5,817 nucleotides of DNA from an uncultured Oscillospiraceae bacterium (GTDB lineage: Bacteria > Bacillota > Clostridia > Oscillospirales > Acutalibacteraceae). The notes beneath the pieces were generated by a model. That model searched no databases. It saw nothing but the letters and a program-made list of their open reading frames with translations, and was not told where the DNA came from. Below, one piece after another: positions 1 to 5,747 of this stretch; positions within the stretch are counted from its first letter, which is position 1, and each line of letters opens with the position of its first letter. The position numbers were made by a program, and so were the translations under genes. The stretch is taken from positions 1 to 5,817 of the forward strand of contig CAJKJS010000104.1 of assembly GCA_905200265.1 (NCBI GenBank), in the 5' to 3' direction.

Positions 1-93
1 GATGACACGGTGGTATACCCGGGCCATGGAATGAAAAGCACTATCGGGGAAGAAAAGCGCCACAATCCGTATATGAACGGGGGGCTTGTATGA
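1..93 (+). CDS. MBL-fold metallo-hydrolase, C-terminal fragment (5' end outside window)
   Basis: Frame 1 reads DDTVVYPGHGMKSTIGEEKR, then ten more residues ending in GGLV and a TGA at 91-93. The block PGHG-x-x-STIGEEK-x-x-NP is the usual C-terminal signature of the glyoxalase-II-like/YcbL-type branch of the metallo-beta-lactamase fold. The His of GHG (residue 9 of the fragment) is the last metal-binding His of that family. These enzymes hydrolyse thioester or related substrates at a binuclear metal site in the cytoplasm; the exact substrate cannot be told from 30 residues. The stop overlaps the hemZ start (ATGA), which implies translational coupling and co-transcription. An MBL hydrolase directly upstream of hemZ is a common arrangement in Clostridia. 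Identification rests on the short but characteristic motif. Confidence 0.85.
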   Translation, partial: DDTVVYPGHGMKSTIGEEKRHNPYMNGGLV

Positions 94-1601
94 AAGTCTA
101 CCTTATTGGGCATGATTTTTTATATGAGATGGAAAACCTTGTGCGCCTGTTTTTCCCCTGTGACCGCATTGAGATGATCGAAAATGCCACTGGGCACGAA
201 GACCCGGGGCAGGACGACGGCGCGTGGCTGACCATCGCGCCCGGGAAAGAGGATACCCTACAGTATACCGTGAAAGTCACCCTGCTAGGGCAAACGCCCT
301 GCGAGCGGCAGGAAAGCGGTCCCGCGACGGACCCGCCGGCCGAACAGGAAAGGCGGCTGGGGGTGCTGCTCTTTACCGTTTTGCAGACCCTGACGGGCCA
401 AACCCCGGCGTGGGGGATTATTACCGGGGTGCACCCAGTAAAGCTATTGCGGCAGAAAAGCGAAGAAGTGGGGCTTTTATCGGCGGAAGCCTTCTTCCGG
501 GACAAGTGGCTCGTCAGTGATGAGAAAATCGCTCTCATGCGCCGGGTGCTGAAGGTACAAGAGCCGTATGTGGCCCTCAGCAAACCCAATAGTTGCAGCC
601 TTTATCTATCGGTGCCGTTTTGCCCCAGCCGGTGTTCCTACTGTTCGTTTATTTCTCAGGCCGTGGAGGGCGCGAAAAAACTCATCGAGCCGTATGTGAC
701 GCTGCTATTGCGGGAAATCGAGGAAACCGCCGCCATTGCCCGGCAGGTGGGCTTGCAGGTGCAGTCGGTATATATCGGCGGCGGCACCCCCACGACCTTT
801 TCGGCCTCGCAGCTGACAGCGGTGATCGAAAAAGTGCGGGAACGGTTCGATTTATCCCACTGTGTGGAATTTACGGTGGAAGCGGGCCGTCCCGACACGG
901 TGACAAAAGAAAAATTGCAGGCATTGCTTTCGGGCGGCGTGACGCGCATCAGCATTAACCCCCAGAGCATGCATAATGATGTGCTGCGGGCCATCGGCCG
1001 CCGGCATACGGTGGAAGACACATGGCGGGCGTTTTCCCTGGCGAGGGACATGGGCTTTGACAATATCAACATGGATTTAATTGCCGGGCTGCCCCTGGAT
1101 ACGCCGGAAAAATTCCGTCAGACGCTGAAAGCCATTGAAAAGCTATCTCCCGAAAGCGTAACGGTGCACACCTTAGCGTTAAAACACGCGGCCCGGATGA
1201 TGCGGGACGAAGAAGTGCGGGACAACCACCGCCGGGGCGAAGCCGCCCGGCAGATGGTGGAAGACGCCGGACGGGAGCTCACCCGGCAGGGGTACGCGCC
1301 CTATTACCTGTACCGCCAAAGCCGCATGGCCGGAAATTTGGAAAATACCGGATGGAGCCGGAAGGGCAAAGAGTGCCTTTATAACATTATCACCATGGAC
1401 GAAATCCACACGGTGCTGAGCTGTGGGGCCGGGGGCGTGACGAAACTGTGCGACCCGTTTTCCACCGATATTAAGCGGGTGTTTAATTTTAAGTATTCCT
1501 ATGAGTACGTCAGCCGCTTTGAGGAGATTTTGCAGCGCAAAAAACAGATCGTTACAGGGTACGAAGAGTTTTTGCACCGGGCGGGGAAAATTTGTTTATA
1601 A
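90..1601 (+). CDS. hemZ: HemZ-type radical SAM protein (putative oxygen-independent coproporphyrinogen III dehydrogenase)
   Basis: This is a 503-aa cytoplasmic radical SAM protein, close to the roughly 500 aa of Bacillus HemZ. The [4Fe-4S]/SAM motif CxxxCxxC is C178, C182, C185 (CPSRCSYCSF), followed by the glycine-rich SAM-binding GGGTP at 230-234. Residues 1-170 form the HemZ-specific N-terminal extension. The C-terminal part carries PYYLYRQ (404-410), GNLEN and FNFKY (465-469), typical of clostridial HemZ. The assigned family role is oxidative decarboxylation of coproporphyrinogen III to protoporphyrinogen IX without oxygen. The position of HemN's fourth essential Cys is F187, so substrate and activity are not certain; HemW-like relatives share this lack. 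The ATG at 90 follows a G-run (79-84) with 5-base spacing and overlaps the MBL stop by 4 bases. No other heme gene is in view. Family assignment is firm, exact reaction less so. Confidence 0.92.
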   Translation: MKVYLIGHDFLYEMENLVRLFFPCDRIEMIENATGHEDPGQDDGAWLTIAPGKEDTLQYTVKVTLLGQTPCERQESGPATDPPAEQERRLGVLLFTVLQTLTGQTPAWGIITGVHPVKLLRQKSEEVGLLSAEAFFRDKWLVSDEKIALMRRVLKVQEPYVALSKPNSCSLYLSVPFCPSRCSYCSFISQAVEGAKKLIEPYVTLLLREIEETAAIARQVGLQVQSVYIGGGTPTTFSASQLTAVIEKVRERFDLSHCVEFTVEAGRPDTVTKEKLQALLSGGVTRISINPQSMHNDVLRAIGRRHTVEDTWRAFSLARDMGFDNINMDLIAGLPLDTPEKFRQTLKAIEKLSPESVTVHTLALKHAARMMRDEEVRDNHRRGEAARQMVEDAGRELTRQGYAPYYLYRQSRMAGNLENTGWSRKGKECLYNIITMDEIHTVLSCGAGGVTKLCDPFSTDIKRVFNFKYSYEYVSRFEEILQRKKQIVTGYEEFLHRAGKICL

Positions 1602-1641
1602 TTTATTTATAGATTCTTCATCTTCCCTTTCCTTTGGTGCC

Positions 1642-1670
1642 TTGCTTTTTTACCCTGAGTGTTCTATAAT
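1642..1670 (+). promoter_or_regulatory. Predicted sigma-A-type promoter for the zinc-ribbon gene
   Basis: A perfect -10 box TATAAT lies at 1665-1670, exactly 17 bases after a weaker -35 TTGCTT (1642-1647, three of six consensus bases including the TTG). It sits in an AT-rich island between two GC-rich genes. Transcription would start near 1677, giving a leader of about 60 bases before the ATG at 1737. The promoter position also argues against translation starting at the in-frame ATG at 1659. Confidence 0.65.
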
Positions 1671-1694
1671 ATTTCCAATAATTCCATGTTGGGG

Positions 1695-1711
1695 TGGCCC
1701 GGGATGGGCCA
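1695..1711 (+). other. Small hairpin in the leader of the zinc-ribbon gene
   Basis: TGGCCC (1695-1700) pairs perfectly with GGGCCA (1706-1711) around a 5-base loop GGGAT. Two G-T wobble pairs could extend the base. It ends 9 bases before the ribosome binding site at 1721-1727. No T-run follows, so it is not an intrinsic terminator. It may stabilise the 5' end or affect translation, or may have no role. Confidence 0.4.
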
Positions 1712-1720
1712 TTTGATACA

Positions 1721-1727
1721 AAAGGAG
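1721..1727 (+). promoter_or_regulatory. Ribosome binding site fixing the start at 1737
   Basis: AAAGGAG lies 9 bases before ATG 1737. The in-frame ATG at 1659 has no comparable site and lies inside the predicted promoter, so 1737 is taken as the start. Confidence 0.8.
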
Positions 1728-1736
1728 TGTGTAGAT

Positions 1737-2255
1737 ATGACGATTTTTGACGATATCCTGGCAACGGCAAAGAGCGCGGCCGACGTAGTGGGCAAAAAAG
1801 CCGTACTGGTAAAAGAATTGTCCCGGTTGCGCCTGACCATGGCGGAACTGAATAAAGAAATCAGCCGGAACTTTGAAGCGCTGGGCCGGTTGGTGTATGA
1901 CGCCAGCAAAAGCGGGAATTCCTATGATGTGAACGACAGCGTGCTGGCCATTGATGAACTGTACGAAGAACTCAGTGCGTTGAGCGAAGAGCTCAACCGG
2001 CTGCGTGGACGCACGGTGTGCCCGTGCTGCGGCCATGAAAACGTGCTTAGCGCCACGTTCTGCAACAAGTGCGGTACGCGTCTGCCGGAACAGGAAGTGG
2101 AAGAAAAAGCCGCTCCCACCCCGGACGAAACGGAAGAACCCGATGCGGCGGCACCGGCTGACGAAGAGGTGTACGAGGAGGACGAAGCTGCTGCTCCTGC
2201 CGCGGAAGCCCCCCGCACGGCTGAACGGGAAGACGACGATAACAGCGAAGCATGA
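1737..2255 (+). CDS. Coiled-coil/zinc-ribbon protein with acidic C-terminal tail, function unknown
   Basis: This is a 172-aa soluble protein with no signal peptide or membrane segment. Residues 1-92 are predicted alpha-helical with heptad-like stretches (around 20-60 and 70-92, such as ELYEELSALSEELNRLRGR), suggesting a coiled coil that oligomerises or binds a partner. A zinc ribbon follows: C95-P-C-C98, then C109-N-K-C112, with ten residues between the pairs and CG after each. Cys97 is an extra cysteine inside the first knuckle. Residues 117-172 are a low-complexity tail dominated by Glu, Asp, Ala and Pro, probably disordered and strongly acidic. Similar zinc-ribbon proteins are common in Clostridia, generally without known function. 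Its own promoter and terminator suggest monocistronic expression. A regulatory or scaffold role is only inferred; DNA, RNA and protein binding are all open. Confidence 0.85.
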   Translation: MTIFDDILATAKSAADVVGKKAVLVKELSRLRLTMAELNKEISRNFEALGRLVYDASKSGNSYDVNDSVLAIDELYEELSALSEELNRLRGRTVCPCCGHENVLSATFCNKCGTRLPEQEVEEKAAPTPDETEEPDAAAPADEEVYEEDEAAAPAAEAPRTAEREDDDNSEA

Positions 2256-2273
2256 TCTGCCCGTTGGGGCAAC

Positions 2274-2315
2274 AAAGAGAAAGAGGGGCCGGTTTATAAG
2301 GCCCCCTTTTCTTTT
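2274..2315 (+). terminator. Intrinsic terminator after the zinc-ribbon gene
   Basis: GGGGCC (2285-2290) pairs with GGCCCC (2300-2305) around a 9-base loop, followed by a T-rich run CTTTTCTTTT (2306-2315). The A/G-rich stretch 2275-2283 can pair on into the T-run after one mismatch, so the structure may also work on the minus strand. It lies 30 bases after the stop codon. Confidence 0.85.
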
Positions 2316-2329
2316 GTGCGGCAACCATA

Positions 2330-2344
2330 CGGGCATAAGGCCCG
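2330..2344 (+). other. Weak hairpin in the spacer before the flippase gene
   Basis: CGGGC (2330-2334) pairs with GCCCG (2340-2344) over loop ATAAG and is followed by GTTTTC. It could be a minor backup terminator or leader structure. The whole spacer 2316-2433 contains only such short GC-rich pairings, and I find no convincing -35/-10 pair in it. Confidence 0.25.
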
Positions 2345-2433
2345 GTTTTCCCGGCTATAGATGATAGCGCGGGGGAAGATTCGGCCCTTTTTGTAACGGG
2401 CGGCCTTCCAAACACGAACGGGAGTGTGACGAT

Positions 2434-4206
2434 ATGCATAATGAGCGAGCAGCCGGTAAAAAGAAGAAGGGCAGCACCCGGCAGAGTTTTCTGCACGGCG
2501 CGCTGATCCTGACGGCCGCCATCCTTCTGGTGAAGGTGATCGGCGCCCTATTCAAAATCCCGCTGAACTGGATCATCAGCGAAGACGGTATGGGCTATTT
2601 CAGTACGGCCTATAACTTTTACAGCCCCATTTTCAGTTTGGCTACGGCGGGATTCCCCATTGCCATTGCCCGGCTGGTTTCGGAAAACTATGCGAAAGGC
2701 AATTACCGCGATATCCGCATGATCCATCGGGCTTCCATCCCGATTTTCCTGACCACCGGCACGGTGGGGTTCCTGATTATGGAACTGGGGGCCCGTTCCT
2801 ATGTGAACATCGTGGGCAACGAAAACGCTTTGCCGTCCATGATTGTGCTGGCCCCGGCTATTTTGTTCAGCTGCCTTTCTTCCATTTACCGCGGGTATTA
2901 TGAGGGCATGCGCAACATGTACCCCACCGCCCTGTCGGAAGTGACCGAAGCGCTGGGCAAACTGGTGATCGGCCTTTCGTGCGCGTGGGCGGTGATCACC
3001 TATGGTATGAACGAATACGCCGCTTCCGGCACCGTGTTTGGCCAGAAAATGGCTTCGGAAGAATTTGCCCGGGCGGCTACGCTGCCGTATGCGGCGGCGG
3101 GGGCTATTTTGGGCGTCACCATGGGGTCGCTGTTAGGCTTTATCGTGCTGTTTATCCGGCATCGCCGCCGGGGCGACGGGATCACCAAGGAACAGCTGCG
3201 CACCTCCCACCCCTCCCACACCATGCACTATACGGTGGTGCGGCTGATTAAAATCGCCATTCCCATCGGCATTGGGTCGCTGCTTGTGAATGTGGCGAAT
3301 CTGGTGGATACCACGTTTTTGCAGACCCGGATCGGCGATATTATGGAAAGTTCGCAGGATGTGCTGCTTTCCATGTACAACGGGCTGATTCCCGAATACA
3401 ACCTGAAAAATCCCGATTCCATTCCGAACTTCCTATATGGCTGCTATGCCAATGCCATGACCCTTTACATGCTTGTGCCATCCATTACCCAGGCCTTTGG
3501 CATCAGCGCGCTGCCCAACGTGACCAGCGCCTGGACCCGGGGCGACCGGCGGGAAATTAAGAAGAGCATTGAAACCGTCATGCGCGTCACCGCCCTGGTG
3601 GCGATTCCGGCAGGGCTTGGCATGAGCGTGCTGGCCCAGCCCATCGTCAACCTGATTTACGGCAGCCACGGTGCATCCCAGATTATTGCAAGAGCCCTGA
3701 TCATTATGGGCATTGGCGCCATTTTCGCATCGCTGAGCACGCCGCTGCAAAGTATGCTGCAGGCAGTGGGCCGGGTGGATTTGCCGGTGAAACTGCTAAT
3801 GGTGGGCCTGCTGATTAAAGTAGCGCTCAACTACACCCTGTGCGGCATTCCGGAAATTAACATCCTCGGCGCCGGCACCGGTACGGTGGTATGCTATGCC
3901 TTTATCACCGTGATGTCGGTATTCTTCCTGTGCCGGGTGACCGGGGTGGTGCCGAATTTTATTTCGGTCTTTGTAAAACCGCTGATGGCCGGCGGGCTGT
4001 GCGCCCTGGCAGCGTACCTTGCCTATAACCTTGTGAATTTGATTCTGCCGGGCAAAATTGCAACCCTGGCAGCTATCATGGTAGCGTGCATCGTGTATGT
4101 GATTGCGCTGCTATGCCTGCGGGTGATCCAGCGCAGCGACGTGCGCATGCTGCCCAAAGGACAAAAAATCGAGAAAATACTTGAAAAACACGGTTGGATA
4201 GGATAA
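2434..4206 (+). CDS. Polysaccharide/lipid-linked oligosaccharide flippase (SpoVB/YabM/MurJ-like, MOP superfamily)
   Basis: This is a 590-aa polytopic inner-membrane protein with many hydrophobic segments. A basic cytoplasmic N-terminus (K9-K12) precedes the first helix. The family signature is clear: KVIGALFKIPL (34-44), then GMGYFSTAYNFYSP and GFPIAIARLVSE (73-84), as in SpoVB/YabM proteins, which are related to the lipid II flippase MurJ. The inferred role is moving a lipid-linked cell-wall or spore-cortex precursor across the membrane. It is longer than the 520-540 aa usual for the family. Extra length is visible in hydrophilic stretches near 192-212, 242-260 and 299-333. The ATG at 2434 follows GGGAG (2420-2424) with 9-base spacing. 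It leads a cluster with mazG, HU and rqcP, matching Bacillus yabM-yabN-yabO, so YabM is the best positional equivalent. SpoVB or a MurJ-type role cannot be excluded. Confidence 0.9.
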   Translation: MHNERAAGKKKKGSTRQSFLHGALILTAAILLVKVIGALFKIPLNWIISEDGMGYFSTAYNFYSPIFSLATAGFPIAIARLVSENYAKGNYRDIRMIHRASIPIFLTTGTVGFLIMELGARSYVNIVGNENALPSMIVLAPAILFSCLSSIYRGYYEGMRNMYPTALSEVTEALGKLVIGLSCAWAVITYGMNEYAASGTVFGQKMASEEFARAATLPYAAAGAILGVTMGSLLGFIVLFIRHRRRGDGITKEQLRTSHPSHTMHYTVVRLIKIAIPIGIGSLLVNVANLVDTTFLQTRIGDIMESSQDVLLSMYNGLIPEYNLKNPDSIPNFLYGCYANAMTLYMLVPSITQAFGISALPNVTSAWTRGDRREIKKSIETVMRVTALVAIPAGLGMSVLAQPIVNLIYGSHGASQIIARALIIMGIGAIFASLSTPLQSMLQAVGRVDLPVKLLMVGLLIKVALNYTLCGIPEINILGAGTGTVVCYAFITVMSVFFLCRVTGVVPNFISVFVKPLMAGGLCALAAYLAYNLVNLILPGKIATLAAIMVACIVYVIALLCLRVIQRSDVRMLPKGQKIEKILEKHGWIG

Positions 4207-4233
4207 AATGGTATAGATTTCGCGTTGGCCGGA

Positions 4234-4250
4234 AAGGAGAGGGATGTGTG
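4234..4250 (+). promoter_or_regulatory. Ribosome binding site and GTG start of mazG
   Basis: AAGGAG (4234-4239) lies 8 bases before GTG 4248. A second GTG follows at 4251. The in-frame TTG at 4194 lies inside the flippase gene without a good binding site. The ATG at 4244 is out of frame. GTG 4248 is therefore preferred. Confidence 0.75.
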
Positions 4251-5027
4251 GTGGCATTTGTGAAAAAAGACCGCTATACGATCGAGGATTTATTGACTAT
4301 TATGGCGATCCTTCGCTCCCCCAATGGCTGTCCGTGGGATCGGGCGCAGACCCACCGTTCGGTGCGTGCCAATTTCATTGAAGAGACGTACGAAGCGGTG
4401 GAGGCGATCGATACCGGGAACGTGCCGCTCCTTCAGGAAGAACTGGGCGATGTGCTCATGCAGGTGGTGCTGCATGCGCGCATGGAAGAGGAAGCCGGCC
4501 ATTTCAGCTTTGACGATGTGGTGGACGGTGTAGCCAAAAAACTGGTGCTGCGGCATCCGCATGTGTTCGGCGATGTAACGGCGGATACCCAGGAACAGGT
4601 GCTGCAAAACTGGGACGCCATTAAAATGGCCAGCAAACACCAGGAAACCATGACCCAGGTGCTGCGCAGTGTATCGCCGTCGCTGCCCGCTTTGATGCGC
4701 AGCGACAAATTGCAGAAAAAAGCGGCAAAAGCAGCCGGCGTGGCAACCGGCAAGGAAACGGCTTTGGCCCGGGCAGAAGAAGCCTTGCACCGCGTGAAAC
4801 AGGCGGATGGCGACAAGGCACAGCTTTCCGCTGTGGGCGATTTGCTATTTGCCTGTGCGGGATTGGCACGGGCCCTGGGACAGGAGCCGGAAGAAGCCCT
4901 GTATCAGGCCAACGAACGGTTTATCGAGCGGTTTGAAAAAACCGAGCAGAAGGCGGCCGGGTGCCAGTGTGCACCGGACGAAGTGCCCGCCAGGGAGTGG
5001 GACGGCGTGTGGCAGCCCGAAGCGTGA
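4248..5027 (+). CDS. mazG: MazG nucleoside triphosphate pyrophosphohydrolase
   Basis: This is a 259-aa cytoplasmic protein of the usual size for two-domain MazG (about 260 aa in E. coli). MazG hydrolyses NTPs to NMP and pyrophosphate and is thought to clean the nucleotide pool. The N-terminal domain opens with LRSPNGCPWDRAQTH and has intact metal-binding motifs: EETYE with E45, E46, E49 (EExxE) and E65-L-G-D68 (ExxD), followed by the conserved RHPHVFGD. The C-terminal domain keeps GDLLFACAGLARALG and ANERFIERFEK, but its catalytic motifs are changed: EEALH (177-181) replaces EExxE and A195-V-G-D198 replaces ExxD. Unlike Bacillus YabN, there is no tetrapyrrole methylase domain. It starts 41 bases after the flippase stop with no terminator between, so co-transcription is likely. 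Translation begins at GTG. Confidence 0.93.
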   Translation: MVAFVKKDRYTIEDLLTIMAILRSPNGCPWDRAQTHRSVRANFIEETYEAVEAIDTGNVPLLQEELGDVLMQVVLHARMEEEAGHFSFDDVVDGVAKKLVLRHPHVFGDVTADTQEQVLQNWDAIKMASKHQETMTQVLRSVSPSLPALMRSDKLQKKAAKAAGVATGKETALARAEEALHRVKQADGDKAQLSAVGDLLFACAGLARALGQEPEEALYQANERFIERFEKTEQKAAGCQCAPDEVPAREWDGVWQPEA

Positions 5028-5072
5028 GCCCGGAGTGACCGGGAGTAAAATTTTGATGGAGGTTCAATTCCC

Positions 5073-5348
5073 ATGAACAAAACAGAACTGATCAATGTTG
5101 TGAAAGAAAAAACCGGCCTTTCGAAAAAAGATGCCGAGCAGGCCGTTAACGCCATGCTGGACACCGTAACGGAAGAACTGGTAAAAGGCGGTAAAGTGCA
5201 GATCGTTGGCTTTGGCACGTTCGAAGTGCGCAGCCGCAGCGCCCGTCAGGGTCGTGACCCCCGCACCAATGAACCCATCACCATTGCGGCTTCCAAATCC
5301 CCTGCTTTCAAAGCCGGCAAGGCGTTTAAAGAAGCTGTGGATCAGTAA
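5073..5348 (+). CDS. hup: HU family DNA-binding protein
   Basis: This is a 91-aa nucleoid protein of typical HU length (about 90 aa). The N-terminal helices (MNKTELINVVKEKTGLSKKD) form the dimer interface. VGFGTFEVRSR (45-55) leads into the DNA-binding beta arm, with RQGRDPRTNEP and the intercalating Pro at position 63. The end SPAFKAGKAFKEAV matches the HU consensus. It binds and bends DNA with little sequence preference; IHF-type specificity is not indicated. The ATG at 5073 follows GGAGGT (5058-5063) with 9-base spacing, a strong site suited to an abundant protein. It lies 45 bases after mazG and is followed by a terminator-like hairpin, so it probably ends most transcripts from upstream. 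HU between mazG and rqcP is a known clostridial arrangement. Confidence 0.97.
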   Translation: MNKTELINVVKEKTGLSKKDAEQAVNAMLDTVTEELVKGGKVQIVGFGTFEVRSRSARQGRDPRTNEPITIAASKSPAFKAGKAFKEAVDQ

Positions 5349-5379
5349 GGATTCCTGCGCGATTGTGAAATAAGGAGAG

Positions 5380-5418
5380 AAAAGGGAAGCTTTTTTGTAA
5401 GAAGGTCTTTCCCTTTTT
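5380..5418 (+). terminator. Terminator-like hairpin after hup
   Basis: AAAAGGGAAG (5380-5389) pairs with TTTCCCTTTT (5408-5417) with one G-T pair, around an 18-base loop that itself contains a T6 run. The T-run 5414-5418 forms part of the stem and of the tail. It lies 31 bases after the hup stop. The stem is AT-rich at its base and the loop is large, so termination is likely partial, leaving some read-through into rqcP. Confidence 0.6.
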
Positions 5419-5419
5419 G

Positions 5420-5458
5420 GGGCGGCGGACGGCTCTTTTTTGGGAGCAGACGCCGCCC
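5420..5458 (+). other. GC-rich hairpin upstream of rqcP
   Basis: GGGCGGCG (5420-5427) pairs perfectly with CGCCGCCC (5451-5458). Inside it GCTC (5432-5435) pairs with GAGC (5444-5447) around loop TTTTTTGG. Only three T residues follow (5459-5461), so it is a weak intrinsic terminator at best. It could instead be a pause, processing or mRNA-stabilising structure. Confidence 0.6.
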
Positions 5459-5460
5459 TT

Positions 5461-5473
5461 TGCTGTAGCAGCA
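5461..5473 (+). other. Small hairpin abutting the rqcP ribosome binding site
   Basis: TGCTG (5461-5465) pairs with CAGCA (5469-5473) around the 3-base loop TAG. It ends one base before AAAGGAG (5475-5481). It is the third consecutive hairpin in this spacer and could influence ribosome access. Confidence 0.35.
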
Positions 5474-5474
5474 G

Positions 5475-5481
5475 AAAGGAG
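5475..5481 (+). promoter_or_regulatory. Ribosome binding site fixing the rqcP start at 5492
   Basis: AAAGGAG lies 10 bases before ATG 5492. The in-frame TTG at 5417 lies inside the upstream hairpin region and would add 25 residues not found in RqcP proteins. Confidence 0.85.
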
Positions 5482-5491
5482 AACACCCCTA

Positions 5492-5737
5492 ATGCGACTG
5501 GATAAATACCTGAAAGTATCGCGGCTGATTAAGCGCCGTACGGTAGCCAACGAAGCCTGCGACGCCGGGCGGGTGCTGGTCAACGGCCGGCCGGCCCGTG
5601 CGTCGTATGATGTGAAAGTGGGCGACGTGCTGGAAGTGCAGCTGGGCGCCCGGACGCTGAAAGCCGAAGTGCTGGCCGTAAACGAAACGGTGCGCAAAGA
5701 AGCCGCCAGCGATTTGTACCGGATGCTGGAAGGATAA
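5492..5737 (+). CDS. rqcP: RqcP (YabO) S4-domain ribosome quality-control RNA-binding protein
   Basis: This is an 81-aa, basic, cytoplasmic protein; Bacillus RqcP/YabO is about 86 aa. It opens with MRLDKYLKVSRLIKRRTVAN, almost identical to the family consensus. The S4 fold continues through GRVLVNGRPA (27-36), ASYDVKVGDVLEV and a short helical tail ending LYRMLEG. In Firmicutes RqcP works with RqcH on 50S subunits that carry stalled peptidyl-tRNA, stabilising the tRNA and promoting C-terminal poly-alanine tailing. The family also resembles Hsp15. Its place after mazG and HU matches Bacillus yabO after yabN. In many Firmicutes yabP, yabQ and divIC follow, but here a strong terminator comes 10 bases after the stop. 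The 143-base structured spacer upstream implies partly separate control from hup. Confidence 0.95.
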   Translation: MRLDKYLKVSRLIKRRTVANEACDAGRVLVNGRPARASYDVKVGDVLEVQLGARTLKAEVLAVNETVRKEAASDLYRMLEG

Positions 5738-5747
5738 AGAAAAAGAG

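Noticed and set aside
1572..1602. Possible second promoter TTGCAC ... TATAAT at the hemZ 3' end
   Set aside because: The spacer is 19 bases and the -35 matches poorly; the -10 at 1665-1670 with a 17-base spacer is the better candidate, though this one cannot be fully excluded.
1659..1736. In-frame upstream ATG that would add 26 residues to the zinc-ribbon protein
   Set aside because: It lies within the predicted promoter and has no ribosome binding site; ATG 1737 has AAAGGAG at good spacing.
2258..2271. Hairpin TGCCC/GGGCA just after the zinc-ribbon stop
   Set aside because: Only 5 bp with no T-run; probably incidental next to the real terminator at 2274-2315.
1650..2336. Long minus-strand frame opposite the zinc-ribbon gene, and similar antisense frames opposite hemZ, mazG and HU
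   Set aside because: They mirror GC-rich codon bias of the plus-strand genes, have low-complexity translations, and lack ribosome binding sites or recognisable domains.
2356..2366. TATAGATGAT as a -10 box for the flippase cluster
   Set aside because: No acceptable -35 sequence at 16-18 bases upstream, and no sporulation-sigma pattern that fits.
4194..4247. In-frame TTG start for mazG
   Set aside because: It overlaps the flippase end, lacks a good binding site, and gives residues not seen in MazG; GTG 4248 has AAGGAG 8 bases upstream.
5029..5043. Hairpin CCCGG/CCGGG between mazG and hup, followed by TTTT at 5051-5054
   Set aside because: Only 5 bp and the T-run is 7 bases away; not a credible terminator.
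5417..5491. In-frame TTG start for rqcP
   Set aside because: It lies in the hairpin region and adds 25 residues foreign to RqcP; MRLDKYLKVS at 5492 is the family N-terminus.
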